Positions 22,456-33,119 of a DNA stretch of 64,000 bases are shown in pieces. The stretch is from Arctopsyche grandis (Eukaryota; Arthropoda; Insecta; Trichoptera; Hydropsychidae): positions 5,161,501 to 5,225,500 of the forward strand of contig NC_135358.1 of NCBI RefSeq assembly GCF_051622035.1. The letters run 5' to 3'. The notes under the pieces were generated by a model that did not search any database, had not been told where the DNA came from, and saw nothing but the letters and a program-made list of their open reading frames with translations. The position numbers and the translations under genes are program-made. Numbering within the stretch: position 1 is the first letter of the stretch; each line of letters begins with the position of its first letter.

Positions 22456-24647
22456 ATGTTGTCTTTGAATTGGAACCATCACAATAGCAATTTGAAAGAG
22501 GGGTTCACCAATGCTCAACAGGTGATTTTTTCTTTCATCTCACTTTCTTTCATCTCACTATTTTTATTATAACGATTTTCATACTTTTGTAGAACGGCGA
22601 ATTTGTGGATATGACGGTGGCTGCAGATGGACATCTAGTAAAAGTACATCAACTGATACTCGGCATAGCAAGCCCTTACATTAAAAGCTTAATACAATCG
22701 GCCACTTGCAAACATCCTATCATATTTCTCAATGTAAGTAATACACAGCACTGTACTATAATACGTGATAGTAAACTACTATATAATGTACTATAATACG
22801 TGATAGTCAACAGACTACTGTACTATAATACAATGTAATGTAATTCTTCAATATATATTGAATTTCAGAATGTATCATACAATACATTGTGTAGCCTTTT
22901 GGAATATATGTACGCCGGCGAAGTTGTAATAGGCGAAGAGAATCTGGATCAGTTTTTAAATGCTGCTAAAGCGTTACGGATCAAAGGCTTAGATGTTATG
23001 GTAATACTGTCATGATAATGTTTAGTGTAATGTCGATAAATGGTATGATTATTTAGTTGTTTACAATTCGTAGGATGAAAATTTGGATATTACTAAAGAA
23101 ATAGATCTAGATATTGTAGATCAGAAGGCACCGATTGAAGTGTTAGATAATGAAATCATTTCGATACCATCACAACCATTACCGACAACCTCGAGTTCAG
23201 CAGAAGCAGCCCCTCGGCAGGGAATTAAAAGAAAATTTGTAGAAAACCCTATCAAATCGCCACGGTAATTCCGTTAAAACGTTAACTACATTTGTTGACT
23301 GCACGTCGTTAATGAAATATTCACTTTTTCAGACCGCTATTGCTCAAGAATAATAAAATACTGTCAAACGAAATATTACAGAATAATACAGAAGATGCAC
23401 CAAGTACACCTGAAATGAATCCACTGACAAAAGACGATGAACTCAAAGACAACTGTTTGTCAGATTTAGGTCTCACTCCGGTAACTAGCAACTGTGTGAA
23501 TCAACAAGGTTTAAAGCTTAACTTTTTTTTAATTCTATTCATTGGCGGCTCGTCTTTAACCTTTTGAATGCTGAACGACGCCGATCAGCGTTTTACCAAC
23601 AAGTCCATGAACCTGAAATACGCCGATAGGCTTTGTTTTTTGAGTATGTAAAAATAAACAAGAATAATACCCGTTAAGCCTTTCCAGGTAGCATTGAAAA
23701 AAAAATGCATTGAACATGGGTCGTGGAATCCGTGTCAATATTTATAAACACTGGTGACACCGGAATTTATACGCATATCAGAATTATCCAATGGAAATCC
23801 CTAACTGCTGAGTATTTTAGATTGTGGCTTGGAATTTAGATTGTGAGCATTACATCTTAACAACAATGAAGAAGATGGAACTAGTTTTAGGAAAATACAT
23901 TAATTAATAGACTTGTTTTGTTTATTTTATATTGTTGCAAGATATACATATTAGAGAGTCTAAACACACCTTTACAAAACTCGAAATCCTCAGCGGTAGT
24001 TATCTAGGGTTTGTTTGGATTAGCTACAATTTTTATATCTGCTATCTATTGGATTTCTAAATAATTATACTTGGAAATGTTGGCGAAATTTTCAGTGTGG
24101 CGGGCTTTCAACAGAAAAGACTTCAGCACTCGAAGGGTTAAGTTCTTTTTTGGAAAAAAAATAAATATGTAGGGGGAGGAGGCTTTAGCCTCCTCGTGCT
24201 CCATCTTTTTTTTATTAAAATCACGAGCCGCCCCTGATAATATTTATACGTTTTACTTTTTCTAATAGATATTTTCTTTAGCAGAACTGCAATATACAGT
24301 GTCGAATCGTGGATCCTTACAATTAATTCTTAATCGCTACATATACAACATATTCAGCAAAAAGAATAGTGGACAGAATCGTAGATGGAGGTGTGTGGAT
24401 TACAGAGATCATAAGTGTCCCGCTTGTGCCACTACCAGCGGTAATGTAGTCATACGAAGGTGAACAAATAACTATATTATAATCTAGTGCACATTGTACA
24501 TATGTAATACTTTGGTATTTATTATCAATCGTTTATTTCAGGACCAATATGCACAATCATCCATTTCATGATAAAAAAATTATGCTAAAGCTTGAGAAAA
24601 GGGCGATCTATTCTGCAATTAAAGCGGATGACAGTAAAAGCTCATAG
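22456..24647 (+). CDS. BTB/POZ plus FLYWCH zinc-finger protein (329 aa)
   Basis: Seven exons: 22456-22521, 22593-22733, 22869-23000, 23074-23264, 23333-23508, 24282-24459, 24542-24647. Residues 1-113 are a BTB domain typical of insect transcription factors (MLSLNWNHHNSN at the start, FVDMTVAADGHLVKVHQLIL, then NVSYNTLCSLLEYMYAGEV). An acidic, Ser/Pro-rich linker contains KRKF. Residues about 240-310 form a FLYWCH zinc finger (YTVSNRGSLQLILNRYIYN, WRC, CPAC, HNHPFH). This layout is that of mod(mdg4)-type and related chromatin regulators: the BTB dimerises and FLYWCH binds DNA or protein. Exon 6 starts at a tandem acceptor (tagcag), so 24282 or 24285 could both be used, changing one alanine. 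Intron 5 holds a TTAA-flanked MITE. The 5' 'tttctag' at 22444-22450 suggests an upstream non-coding exon. AATAAA at 24937-24942. Confidence 0.85.
23560..24137. mobile_element. piggyBac-type MITE (578 bp) in the BTB-FLYWCH gene intron
   Basis: TTAA at 23556-23559 and 24138-24141 flank the element. The ends are inverted: ccttttgaatgctga at the left and tcagcactcgaaggg at the right. It is a relative of the element at 28344-29411, with shared internal blocks such as 'gagcattaca', 'caacaatgaagaagatgga' and 'aaactcgaaatcctc'. Target TTAA and CCC-type ends indicate piggyBac-mediated movement. Confidence 0.8.
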
Positions 24648-24649
24648 AT

Positions 24650-25010
24650 TCCTTGTAAAAGATTAATCATGCATATTTGTATACATTCATTAAAATGCTT
24701 GTTACCAAATATCATGTTCGTAATAAGTATCCTTGCAAAATACTCACATGAAAATACGAATATTCAACTTTGCAATTTGTGATAATAATTAGATTACATA
24801 TGTATATGTATGTATGTATGTACATACATATGCATTTTTACATTATTTTATTTGTTGATTTGTTTATCAGTGTCCTAATTAATATTCTGATTATTTTTTT
24901 TAATTCTTTACATATTGACTATATTATAACTTGATAAATAAAATATTTTGACATGTTTTATTGTAATTTCCTTTTATTAATTTGTAAAAATCCCATTTTT
25001 TTATTGAAAC
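24650..25010. other. 3' UTR and spacer after the BTB-FLYWCH gene
   Basis: AT-rich sequence with a short (TATG/CATA) microsatellite at 24798-24832 and the poly(A) signal at 24937. No gene is seen. Confidence 0.6.
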
Positions 25011-25019
25011 ATAATCAGA

Positions 25020-25585
25020 AAAATCTAGTGTCATGGGTTCGATTCCCACTAGAGTCCCGTTGTTGACCAGATCTTGGTTTGTGACTCATGGTCGATCGTT
25101 TCTTATCAGAATTTGTCAATTTTTACAAACCTCCTTTATGTTTCACTTACGATTACAATTCAGAGGACAATTTAACCTCTTATCCGATCGTTTTTCTGAT
25201 TTTCATTGATACGGTTCCTGTAAAAATTGGCATTCCCTCCCCAATTTCTCTCGCAAACCTTGAGTTGTTCAGTGTCTCGTGGTTCGCCGATTGTATACAA
25301 AAATGCTGCAAAAAATTTCTCCATGGATGTCTCTGTCGATGATTAATGTACAAAAATATTCTTACTGTATAAAATTATTATTGATCGTATTATATAATTA
25401 AAAAATTTTGCAATGTAATTTACAATGTTTGACAATATTTACAATGTTCGTCCACACAAAATGTAAAGTATATAATGGTTATGTATCACATGTAATTCCA
25501 TGTTTCTTGATTTGTATAGTACACTCGTCGCTTTGGATGCAATCTGTTAGACGAGTGTACATGATTTATTAAATAAATAAGTTCA
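25020..25585 (+). repeat. tRNA-derived SINE with GTACACTCGTC-type 3' hairpin
   Basis: The 5' end is truncated: the A box is missing, but the B box (gggttcgattccc) and the family body remain. A perfect 11-base-pair hairpin, gtacactcgtc (25519-25529) with gacgagtgtac (25550-25560), is the 3' tail. Confidence 0.78.
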
Positions 25586-25646
25586 AGACAAGAACAGTCT
25601 TGCCTAGTCGGGGCCCAAATCCAGTGCCTCCCCTGCATGTGATAAT

Positions 25647-26609
25647 CGGTAATTGGATTATTACGCACATTTCGATCGCCCAAAAGACAATTTTTGCCAT
25701 GAAAATCGCGAATACGGAATGTTTGGCACTTGAGTTCTCATTAGTATGATGGACTTGTAGGCGGGGTAGGAAGTTTTGACCGTATCCCAGCCTAACGAAA
25801 CACTGTTGTGCTTGTTTTAAGTTGTTTTATTGTTTGCCTAAATATTGTACAAGTGTATTAGAATATTTGAGGAAGTTTCTCGAAGCGGCTATTGGCTGCT
25901 GACTGGTGTCGTGCGGCTGCTGGATCTGTAATGTGTCGTTGCTCTAGATCCGGCTGAGTTGCAAGCGTTCTTCCATTGTAGGGTAGTGTAGTGGTAGCTG
26001 GTCAGATGCTGGATGTCGACTGCTGTCGTGGTGGTTGCTGAAGTCTGACTGGTTGTTGTCCACTCGTGGTGGCTGTTGGAGCTTGACTGGTTGTCAATGC
26101 AGCATGGTCTGCTGCTGTGTGTTGACTGAAGTTGTCTGGGTTGGATCTCCTTTTATATTGTTTTTGGGGGTCCACGTGACTTGTTTCTGAGAACCGCAGG
26201 TGGTGTTTGCTTATTGGAAGTACACGTGTGCAAGTTGTGCGAGGAATGTGGTTCGTTGTTAGGGTGGAATATTCTCGAATATGTGGCGTCGTTCCACTCG
26301 ATTTAGTTTTTATCGCCCTTTGTTCCAGTGAGTCTGGATGTTTGTTCAATGGATTACAATGTAGTTGTTGTTTGTGCACTTTAATGGGTGCAGGTGTTCT
26401 TCGACTTCGCGTCGTTCTACTTGATTTGTTGGGGTGGAAGTTTCTGGACTCGAGATGACGTCAATGGTTGAGCGTGAGAAATGTATTCTCCGTCGCAATA
26501 GATGTTTCGATTGCGGTGACGAGATTCCTACAGACTTTTCGGCTGCCAGATGTTCCGTTATAGAGATAATAGTGACTTTTGGGCGAGCGCTTTGTGGGCA
26601 ATAGTCAAT
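25647..26609. mobile_element. MITE of the 'ggttcggtgatta' family, split by a solo LTR
   Basis: The two pieces 25647-25755 and 26537-26609 together match 27391-27583 in reverse orientation (ggattattacgcac, atttttgccatgaaaatcgc, tttggcacttgagttctc, tagtatgatggact | ttttcggctgccagatgttccg). The break point is exactly the solo LTR with its duplicated gact. Confidence 0.75.
25756..26532. mobile_element. Solo LTR (777 bp) with 4-bp target duplication
   Basis: The sequence begins tgtagg and ends cctaca, an inverted hexamer with TG...CA termini. It is flanked on both sides by gact (25752-25755 and 26533-26536). The host MITE resumes exactly after it. The body is GC-richer than its surroundings and has no retrotransposon genes, so it is an LTR left after recombination between two LTRs. 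The reading frames on either strand of it are chance frames. Confidence 0.82.
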
Positions 26610-26975
26610 GCATACATAGATGTACACAGAGAAATGTAATAATAATAGAAGTGCCCTTATGAATAAATATTTGCTGTCAATATTACGCGATACGTCTCTA
26701 TAAATAAATACGCTACAACATACGAAATACAATCGGATTAATTTACTTATAAAAATGTATCCCATGTTGTTTATTGTGTGTTTTTGAATGCATTTTTACC
26801 AATGCTTGCCCGTCTTGCGAGTAATATAAACAAACAGAGAAGTTTTTATCGGACATACGTCGAGCACCAAGCATCAAATACGACTGATGCTAAAATTATT
26901 TAGGATTGTCTGTGGACAGTCACTTGACAACAATATGACGCCTAAAGCAATTTCTCTGGATATAACATACATGTG

Positions 26976-27155
26976 CAGGGCTTTTTTTTGAAAAGAAAAG
27001 TTGCCGCAACTCACTTGTCAAGTTTTTTATTGTAAAAGATTATATTCAAATTATATTATATAGATTATAGAATATTCGTTTGAAACATAAAAAATGCTGA
27101 GACAAAAAGGTGCCGGAACGCCATTCCACCGCGTTACATGGGAAAAAAAGCCCTG
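26976..27155. mobile_element. hAT-type MITE (180 bp)
   Basis: Inverted ends cagggcttttttt and aaaaaaagccctg. The flanking 8-mers tacatgtg (26968-26975) and tacacgtg (27156-27163) differ at one base. An 8-base duplication with CAGGG ends is the hAT pattern. No coding capacity. Confidence 0.75.
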
Positions 27156-27187
27156 TACACGTGTATACCAATTACTGAGGTTTTTCC

Positions 27188-27301
27188 GTGGTAAACGGAT
27201 TATTTCACATTATTGATGGAGTTTTTGGGTGCCAGATGTTCCGTGATCGAGATTTTAGTGACTTGCGCGAGATCGCTTTTTGCAGAATAATCACCGAACC
27301 A
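27188..27301 (-). mobile_element. MITE fragment of the 'ggttcggtgatta' family
   Basis: Ends in 'gaataatcaccgaacc', the complement of the family start, and contains 'gccagatgttccgtgatcgagattttagtgac', shared with 47757-47800 in reverse. About 114 bases, a deleted copy. Confidence 0.65.
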
Positions 27302-27390
27302 TTTTCCGTATTAAAAAATGTCTTGAATTTTTATACATAATATTGCTTCGTAACTCACATCGATTAATAAGAAAGCTTTTCTAGAAAAAA

Positions 27391-27583
27391 AAGGTTCGGT
27401 GATTACTGGTCACAAAATACTCGTCACGAAGTCACTAAAATCTCTATAACGGAACATCTGGCTGCCGAAAAGTCCATCATACTAACGAGAACTTGAGTGC
27501 CAAATATTGTGTATTTGCGATTTTCATGGCAAAAATTGTCTTTGTGGCCACCGCAATGTGACGAATAGTCCAATTACCGAAAA
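27391..27583 (+). mobile_element. MITE of the 'ggttcggtgatta' family near the SCO1 start
   Basis: Imperfect inverted ends: ggttcggtgattactggtcac at the left and gtgacgaatagtccaattaccg at the right. It lies about 120 bases upstream of the SCO1 start codon, so it sits in or next to that promoter. Any regulatory effect is speculative. Confidence 0.7.
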
Positions 27584-27705
27584 TAATATGTGCAAAAGAT
27601 GAAATGGATTTGGTCGTACAATGTGTTGTTATGTCAAGTGTCAAGCACAGTAAATGACCGGCTGTCAGTGTTGAGTGCTGATATCGTAATATATAACCTA
27701 AAAAT

Positions 27706-29983
27706 ATGTGGGGCGGGGGAGCAATGAGACAGATTACGTCATTATGGGGGCGATTGGGACCCCTAGCGACAGGGGCGGCGCCCCGTCGATGCTTATGCCT
27801 GAGTCGACCTCGAATGTCAGTCACACCCCAACCCACAGAAAAGCCGAGAGGGTTGAAGGGAGCGATCACCTGGAAGTCGGCAACTTTCACATTATTAGGC
27901 GGAGGGGCGCTGCTCGCCTACATGCAATATCTCAAGGGAGAGAAAGACAAAAAAATGGATAAGGAAAGACAAAGATCCCTCGGCAAAAGTGCCATCGGAG
28001 GAAATTTCGAATTGATCGACAGCGAGGTGGGTATCAGGTTTGAAAATCTATTAAAATAAATTTTCACCCTATAAATTTCATTTTTGTTTTATTTCAGGGC
28101 AACATAAGAAAAAGTGATGAATTTTTAGGGAAATGGTTGTTGATATATTTCGGATTTACACATTGTCCGGACATATGCCCAGACGAATTGGAGAAAATGA
28201 GCGCCGTTATCGACGAAATCGGTGAGGCCCAAATTTTTATACTATAAATTATTACCTGTATGCAACTCTATCAATGATTAGTTACAAGAAAACGTTTATT
28301 TACTTATTTTTATATCAAAAATATTCTATTTTCAATCATTTAACCCTTTGAATGCTGAACAACGCCAATCGGCGTTTTGCTGACAAATCCATGGGCCTGA
28401 AAAACGCCGATCGGCGTTGTATATCGTACATCAACATACTACCTGCTAAGCCTTTAACCCTTTGCCCACGGCAATAAATATAGCGAACAAGCCCTGTACG
28501 CGGCACCTTTTTCGCGAATTTGGCAATCAAGTTTTCGGATTAACAGATTTTAATATTTACTCAAGTAACCAGATATGTTAATTAACACATAAAGTATTAT
28601 TTTAAACAATAAAATACATAATTTATGTCGTAGTTTTGACTTAATTGTCAAATAATCATTCTTCATACAATTGAGACGTATCGTCGCCATTGTTCAACAG
28701 ACGTGACGTCACATAAACGAGGTTTCACTATGGTTAAAAAAAAAACTAATTTTAACTGGTATATATTCATTTTAAGCAAATTGAATAGTTGGCATTCAAC
28801 TCTCAGTAATATATTCAACCAATTTTGAACCTTAAAACAGTTGAAATAGGCGCATATAAGCCTCAAAATCCTGTGCAAAGTTCAGAAATTCTATGGAAAA
28901 CAGCCGCGCTACAGACTTGTCGCCCAAAGCTTCCATAGAAGACGGCTGCGGGCAAACGGTTAAAGGTAGCATTGAATATGGGTCGTGTAATCCATGTCAT
29001 TCATTTGTCAACGTTTATAAAGACTCGCTTACACCGCAATTTCTGAATTTATAACCATAGCAGAATTACCCGATAGAAATCTCTAACTGTTGAGTATTTT
29101 AGATTGTGCCTTGTTATTTACATAGATTGTGAGCATTACATTTTAACAACAATGAAGAAGATGGAACTAGTTTTGGTAAAATACATTCATTAATAGACTC
29201 TTTTTGTTTATTTTATATTGTTGCAAGATATATTAGAGAGTCTTCTAAACACACCTTTACAAAACTCGAAATCCTCGGCGGTAGTTATTTAGGGTTTGTT
29301 TGGATTCGCAACAATTTTTATACCTGCTTTCTATTGGATTTCTAAATAATTCTAGTTGGAAATGTTCAGCATGGTGGGCTTTCAACAGAAAAGACGTCAG
29401 CACTAAAAGGGTTAAATACACATTGTTTGCAAGCGAAATTTTGAACAAATCTATTTCTTTTTATAGATAAACAACCAGGTGGTCCCACTCTGCAACCACT
29501 GTTCATTTCTGTAGACCCCACAAGAGACACTCCAGCCATCGTTGGAAAGTAATAATAAACGCATACATCCACATCTTCAATGTATTTAAAATGTTGCTAT
29601 ATCTGTTTGGAACTGATTTTCAGATACGTCAAGGAATTTTCTCCCCGGCTGTTGGGTTTGACGGGTTCCGTAGATCAAGTGAAGAACGCTTGCAAAGCAT
29701 ACCGTGTGTATTTCAGCGCTGGACCGAAAGACTCCGACGAAGATTATATAGTAAGTTGAATGCGTTGATTAAATTTAAAGCATATTGCATGTAACACAAA
29801 TGTGTATATTTTTATTTCCAGGTCGATCACACCATTATAATGTATTTAGTGAACCCGAAAGGAGAATTCGTCGATTATTACGGCCAGACTAAGAACTCTA
29901 CTGAAATATGCGCATCACTTAATTTCCACGTCGCGAAATACGACAGTGTCAATAAAAAAGGATGGTTTTCTAGTAACAGTTAG
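27706..29983 (+). CDS. SCO1: SCO1 cytochrome c oxidase assembly copper chaperone (271 aa)
   Basis: Five exons: 27706-28026, 28098-28221, 29467-29548, 29624-29750, 29822-29983. The N-terminus is basic ([20 protein letters not shown]), as expected of a mitochondrial presequence. One membrane span follows ([19 protein letters not shown], about residues 51-75). The thioredoxin-like domain carries the copper-binding Cys-x3-Cys in [17 protein letters not shown] (about 126-142) and the third ligand His in [24 protein letters not shown]1 sits in the inner membrane and delivers copper to the CuA site of COX2. Length and motifs are normal for the family. Intron 2 (28222-29466) is enlarged by two nested TTAA elements. 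ATG 27706 is the first in frame; a second at 27724 is also possible. Confidence 0.93.
28344..29411. mobile_element. piggyBac-type MITE in SCO1 intron 2, interrupted by a second one
   Basis: TTAA at 28340-28343 and 29412-29415. Ends are ccctttgaatgctga and tcagcactaaaaggg, matching the element at 23560-24137 with shared internal sequence. The left end has a perfect 16-base palindrome aacgccgatcggcgtt at 28403-28418 and a near copy just before it. A different TTAA element is inserted at 28458-28959. Confidence 0.82.
28458..28959. mobile_element. Second piggyBac-type MITE (502 bp) nested in the first
   Basis: Starts ccctttgcccacggc and ends gctgcgggcaaacgg, imperfect inverted repeats, with TTAA on both sides (28454-28457 and 28960-28963). 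The related copy at 23.6 kb lacks it: there 'cctttccaggtagcattg' spans the site, here 'ccttTTAA...TTAAaggtagcattg'. No transposase is encoded. Confidence 0.82.
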
Positions 29984-29989
29984 AGATCA

Positions 29990-30320
29990 TGCGTACATTG
30001 AACGAATGAGTGGTGTCAGTATTTTAAGCGTTTTTAGTCATAATAATGATTTTATTCTACGATTATAATTTTTGCACTCGAAATGTACAAAAGAGGATGG
30101 CATTACATTTAAAAATTTATTAAAAATTATTTTTGTCTTGTTTAAATTTATTGCATTTGCATATTAACACATACTAAATTTTGATTAATGTAATTAAAAC
30201 TGTTACATAGAAATACACGAATATGTATGCAAATATTTCCATATTTTAAATGATTAAAAATAGAAATGCAGCTTTTTGTATTATTATTTACTATTTATAT
30301 ACATACATACATACATACAT
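29990..30320. other. SCO1 3' flank
   Basis: AT-rich sequence and a CATA microsatellite at 30298-30318. No gene recognised. Confidence 0.5.
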
Positions 30321-30408
30321 GTGTTAAGCGGGCTCTTCACTCACGTGCGAACACGGCGGGCACTCGCGCCGCGAGTGTGGTGACATATTTTTACTAACCC
30401 CTTAGCGC

Positions 30409-30740
30409 CAGTGGAGTAGCTAGAAATTTTTAGGCCCTGAAGCAAAAATTTCTCCCCACTTCCTGGCCAGTTTGTTAATACTTTACTAACAAACTGGCAT
30501 TCTCATAATTTACTAACATTCTCATATTCATATTCATAGATTCAACATCAAAGTGGCTTCGTCTAAACTTTAAAGTAAGATCTCGTTTCTGCAATATTTT
30601 CGAACTCGAGGGGCTACACGCCTGATTTGTTATTGACACGCCTACTTAGTGTATAGCAGTGGCGTACGGTGAAATTGTTTCATATCGATCATGGGCGGTG
30701 ATACTTTGTATCATTCTGCGTAATGTTAGCTACGCCACTG
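30409..30740. mobile_element. Putative hAT-like MITE with cagtgg-gtagcta ends
   Basis: The ends cagtggagtagcta and tagctacgccactg are inverted with one mismatch. The duplicated target is not clear, so the borders are approximate. Confidence 0.5.
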
Positions 30741-31071
30741 GACTTCGCGCAGTTGCGAAGTTCCCTGCAAAAAACGGGGATCGCCACGAAGCGCGAAACG
30801 CACACTCACATTTCGACTCACACGCGGAGTTTCCGGTTTACGGCGCGAGTGAAGCTTCGCAGTTTAGTTTGCGTGCTCAACGAGAATGGACGACGATGTA
30901 GCTGCTGCTGCTGCTGTGACTCTGTGTGCTATAACGTGCTACAATTATGCCTATATTAAAAATATACTTACAGAATTTATTGTATTTTTCGTACAAACGC
31001 CTTCCCCAAGAAATGAGTCCATCACATCATAAGCAAACCATATAGGTTTATAGATTTCACTGGGGACGCGA

Positions 31072-32630
31072 CAATTGGTGCAAGTCCAAAAGGTTCAACG
31101 ACAAAATGTACCCGAAAATTAGTGCACTGACAAAATGTACCCGCGACAAAATGTTCACGCGACAAAATGTCCACAGAAATAATGTTCAAGCGACAAAATG
31201 TTCAAAAATCCTAAATTTTCCTATTTTAATGGAAAAAGTAACTTTTTATTGTATTATATTTATCGATGTATATGGTACTTTTTTATAGTATAGATCGCGG
31301 ATGTTATTAAATTAGTAATAAATTACAGGTGTTCTCAACCGCACCAACATATTCTTATTTAAATTGAACAATTACATTTTAAGCGAATGTCATTGTGACT
31401 CATTGAATATCATTTTAACCCTTTGGCTGCTACGAGGTTTTTCAATGTCCAAGCGAAAAATGCTAACATTTGTAATTATTTTGAAAAAAAATAAATATAA
31501 TATTTTTTTTTACATACTTACTTCGCCGAACACTCGTAATTTTTATAATACTTTATATACATTTTTAAGAAGCAGTCGTGGACTTGTGCTCTCTCTTTCT
31601 GTCTTGCTTTTACATGCGTGCGTGCGAAAGAGATACCTACATATATACACTAAATAAGTTTTGACGATTGTTTTCCGAGGCTTTATTCTTTTCAATAATC
31701 TATTTTTAGATATCGATGTATCCTTATAACATGCGATATATTCGAAACAGGTAGCGGTCTCTCTCTCTTTCTTTCTTGGTTTTAATTGTGTACGTGTGAG
31801 CGAGACACACAAGGATGCGAAGTTTCTAATAATCAAATAATTTTTCAACATGTATCATAAACATTTTGTATGCATTTCAGTTGCATTTGATTGATTGCAT
31901 GAATTCGTGACGTCTCGTGACCTATATAATTGAAAGCGGATTTCTATTGTTTTTTGCCATTTATTTTAACTCTGCAAAATGATATCGGACAGTGAAAGTG
32001 ATGAAAGCGAAATAATAGCTCCTCGCCGAGGAACTCGACAAATCAGCAGCTCTACTGATTCTGAAAATGAATTTATCGATAATAATCAATTCCCAAGTAA
32101 TAACTCCTTATATGACATTGACAACGAACCCGAAATTTACTTTGATGATGAACCCGAAATTGAAGAGCTTTTATTTAAAAAATTGATAAATATTTATAAA
32201 GCTTGATTGAAAAATAAATATAAATACGTATATAAAAAAAATGTTTCGTGCCACTGATGCGCTGGTGGCTCAAAGAAAGTATTGAAATACGACAATTAAT
32301 GACGTCAACAACGATCGTCGTAGCAATCTTCGCCGATTTCAAAACAACGATTTATCGTTGTTGTAGCAGTCAAAGGGTTAAGATGTAATTGAATTAGTTT
32401 AAATGTTAGGGGTTCTCAACCGTATCCAATATTTACTTATTTAAATTGAAAAATAATAATAATTTATAATTAACTTAAAAAATTTAGGATTTTTGAACAT
32501 TTTGTCGTTTGAACATTATTTCCGTGGACATTTTTTCGCGTGAACATTTTGTCACGGGTACATTTTGTCAGTGCATTAATTTTCGGGTACATTTTGTCGT
32601 TGATCCTTTTGGAATTGCACCAATTGCACC
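31072..32630. mobile_element. Long-TIR element with repeated 'gacaaaatgt' units
   Basis: Arms of about 145 bases (31072-31218 and 32484-32627 inverted) each contain five or six copies of 'gacaaaatgt(a/t)c'. The native element is about 600 bases; the rest is the piggyBac-type insertion at 31419-32377. A transposase is not visible. Confidence 0.65.
31419..32377 (+). mobile_element. piggyBac-type element (959 bp) with transposase N-terminal remnant
   Basis: TTAA on both sides (31415-31418, 32378-32381). Ends are ccctttggctgctac and gtagcagtcaaaggg, inverted with one mismatch. A reading frame at 31979-32206 (75 codons) is very acidic (SDSESDESEI, then DNEPEIYFDDEPEIEEL), like the N-terminus of piggyBac transposases. 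The catalytic part is absent, so this looks like an internal deletion of an autonomous element. A 20-base palindrome lies next to the right end (32344-32363). Confidence 0.8.
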
Positions 32631-33119
32631 AAACCGATTTCACTCGAGCCTGCACCACTGTGGATGGAATCTTTCACTTTTTTTTATACGATCTATAGCT
32701 GGACATCAGCGTCTCCTTTTTTTTCTTGCTGACGAAATGTCCATAATCGCGCCAACTCGCATCCAAGCATGATGGACCATATATATTTTTTTATGGTCCT
32801 CATGTTTGGATTGCCATATTATTGGCTCTTCTTGAAAACATTCAATCAGCCTAAGCTCCTGATTTTTAAACCACGAGACGCTCATTTTGAATTCTTTTCA
32901 GACACGCAACAACTCGTTACCGCGTCTCGAACGCATCCAATACGCGTTCGCGAGTTGGATGCGTTTGTGAACGTTCGTGAACCCTCTGTCGCGGGACAAA
33001 ATACGGGGAACGCCACGAGGCGCGAAACGCATACACTCACATTTCGAATCACACACACGGTGCGAGTGAAGAGCCCGCTTTACAGTTCAAGTGTACATTG
33101 CGTTCGTTCATGAACGTAC

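Larger units (their letters stand above)
30322..33090. mobile_element. Nest of DNA-transposon relics with shared outer ends
   Basis: The left end (gttaagcgggctcttcactc at about 30323) and right end (gagtgaagagcccgctttac at about 33064-33083) are inverted repeats. A second, shorter copy of the right-end region lies at 30765-30868 (gaagcgcgaaacgcacactc...gcgagtgaag), so either one 2.7-kb composite or two copies of one MITE are present. Inside lie an hAT-like MITE (30409-30740), a long-TIR element (31072-32630) and a piggyBac-type element (31419-32377). Confidence 0.55.

Noticed and set aside
26002..26765. 125- and 139-codon minus-strand frames
   Set aside because: They fall inside the solo LTR or cross its border and show no domain.
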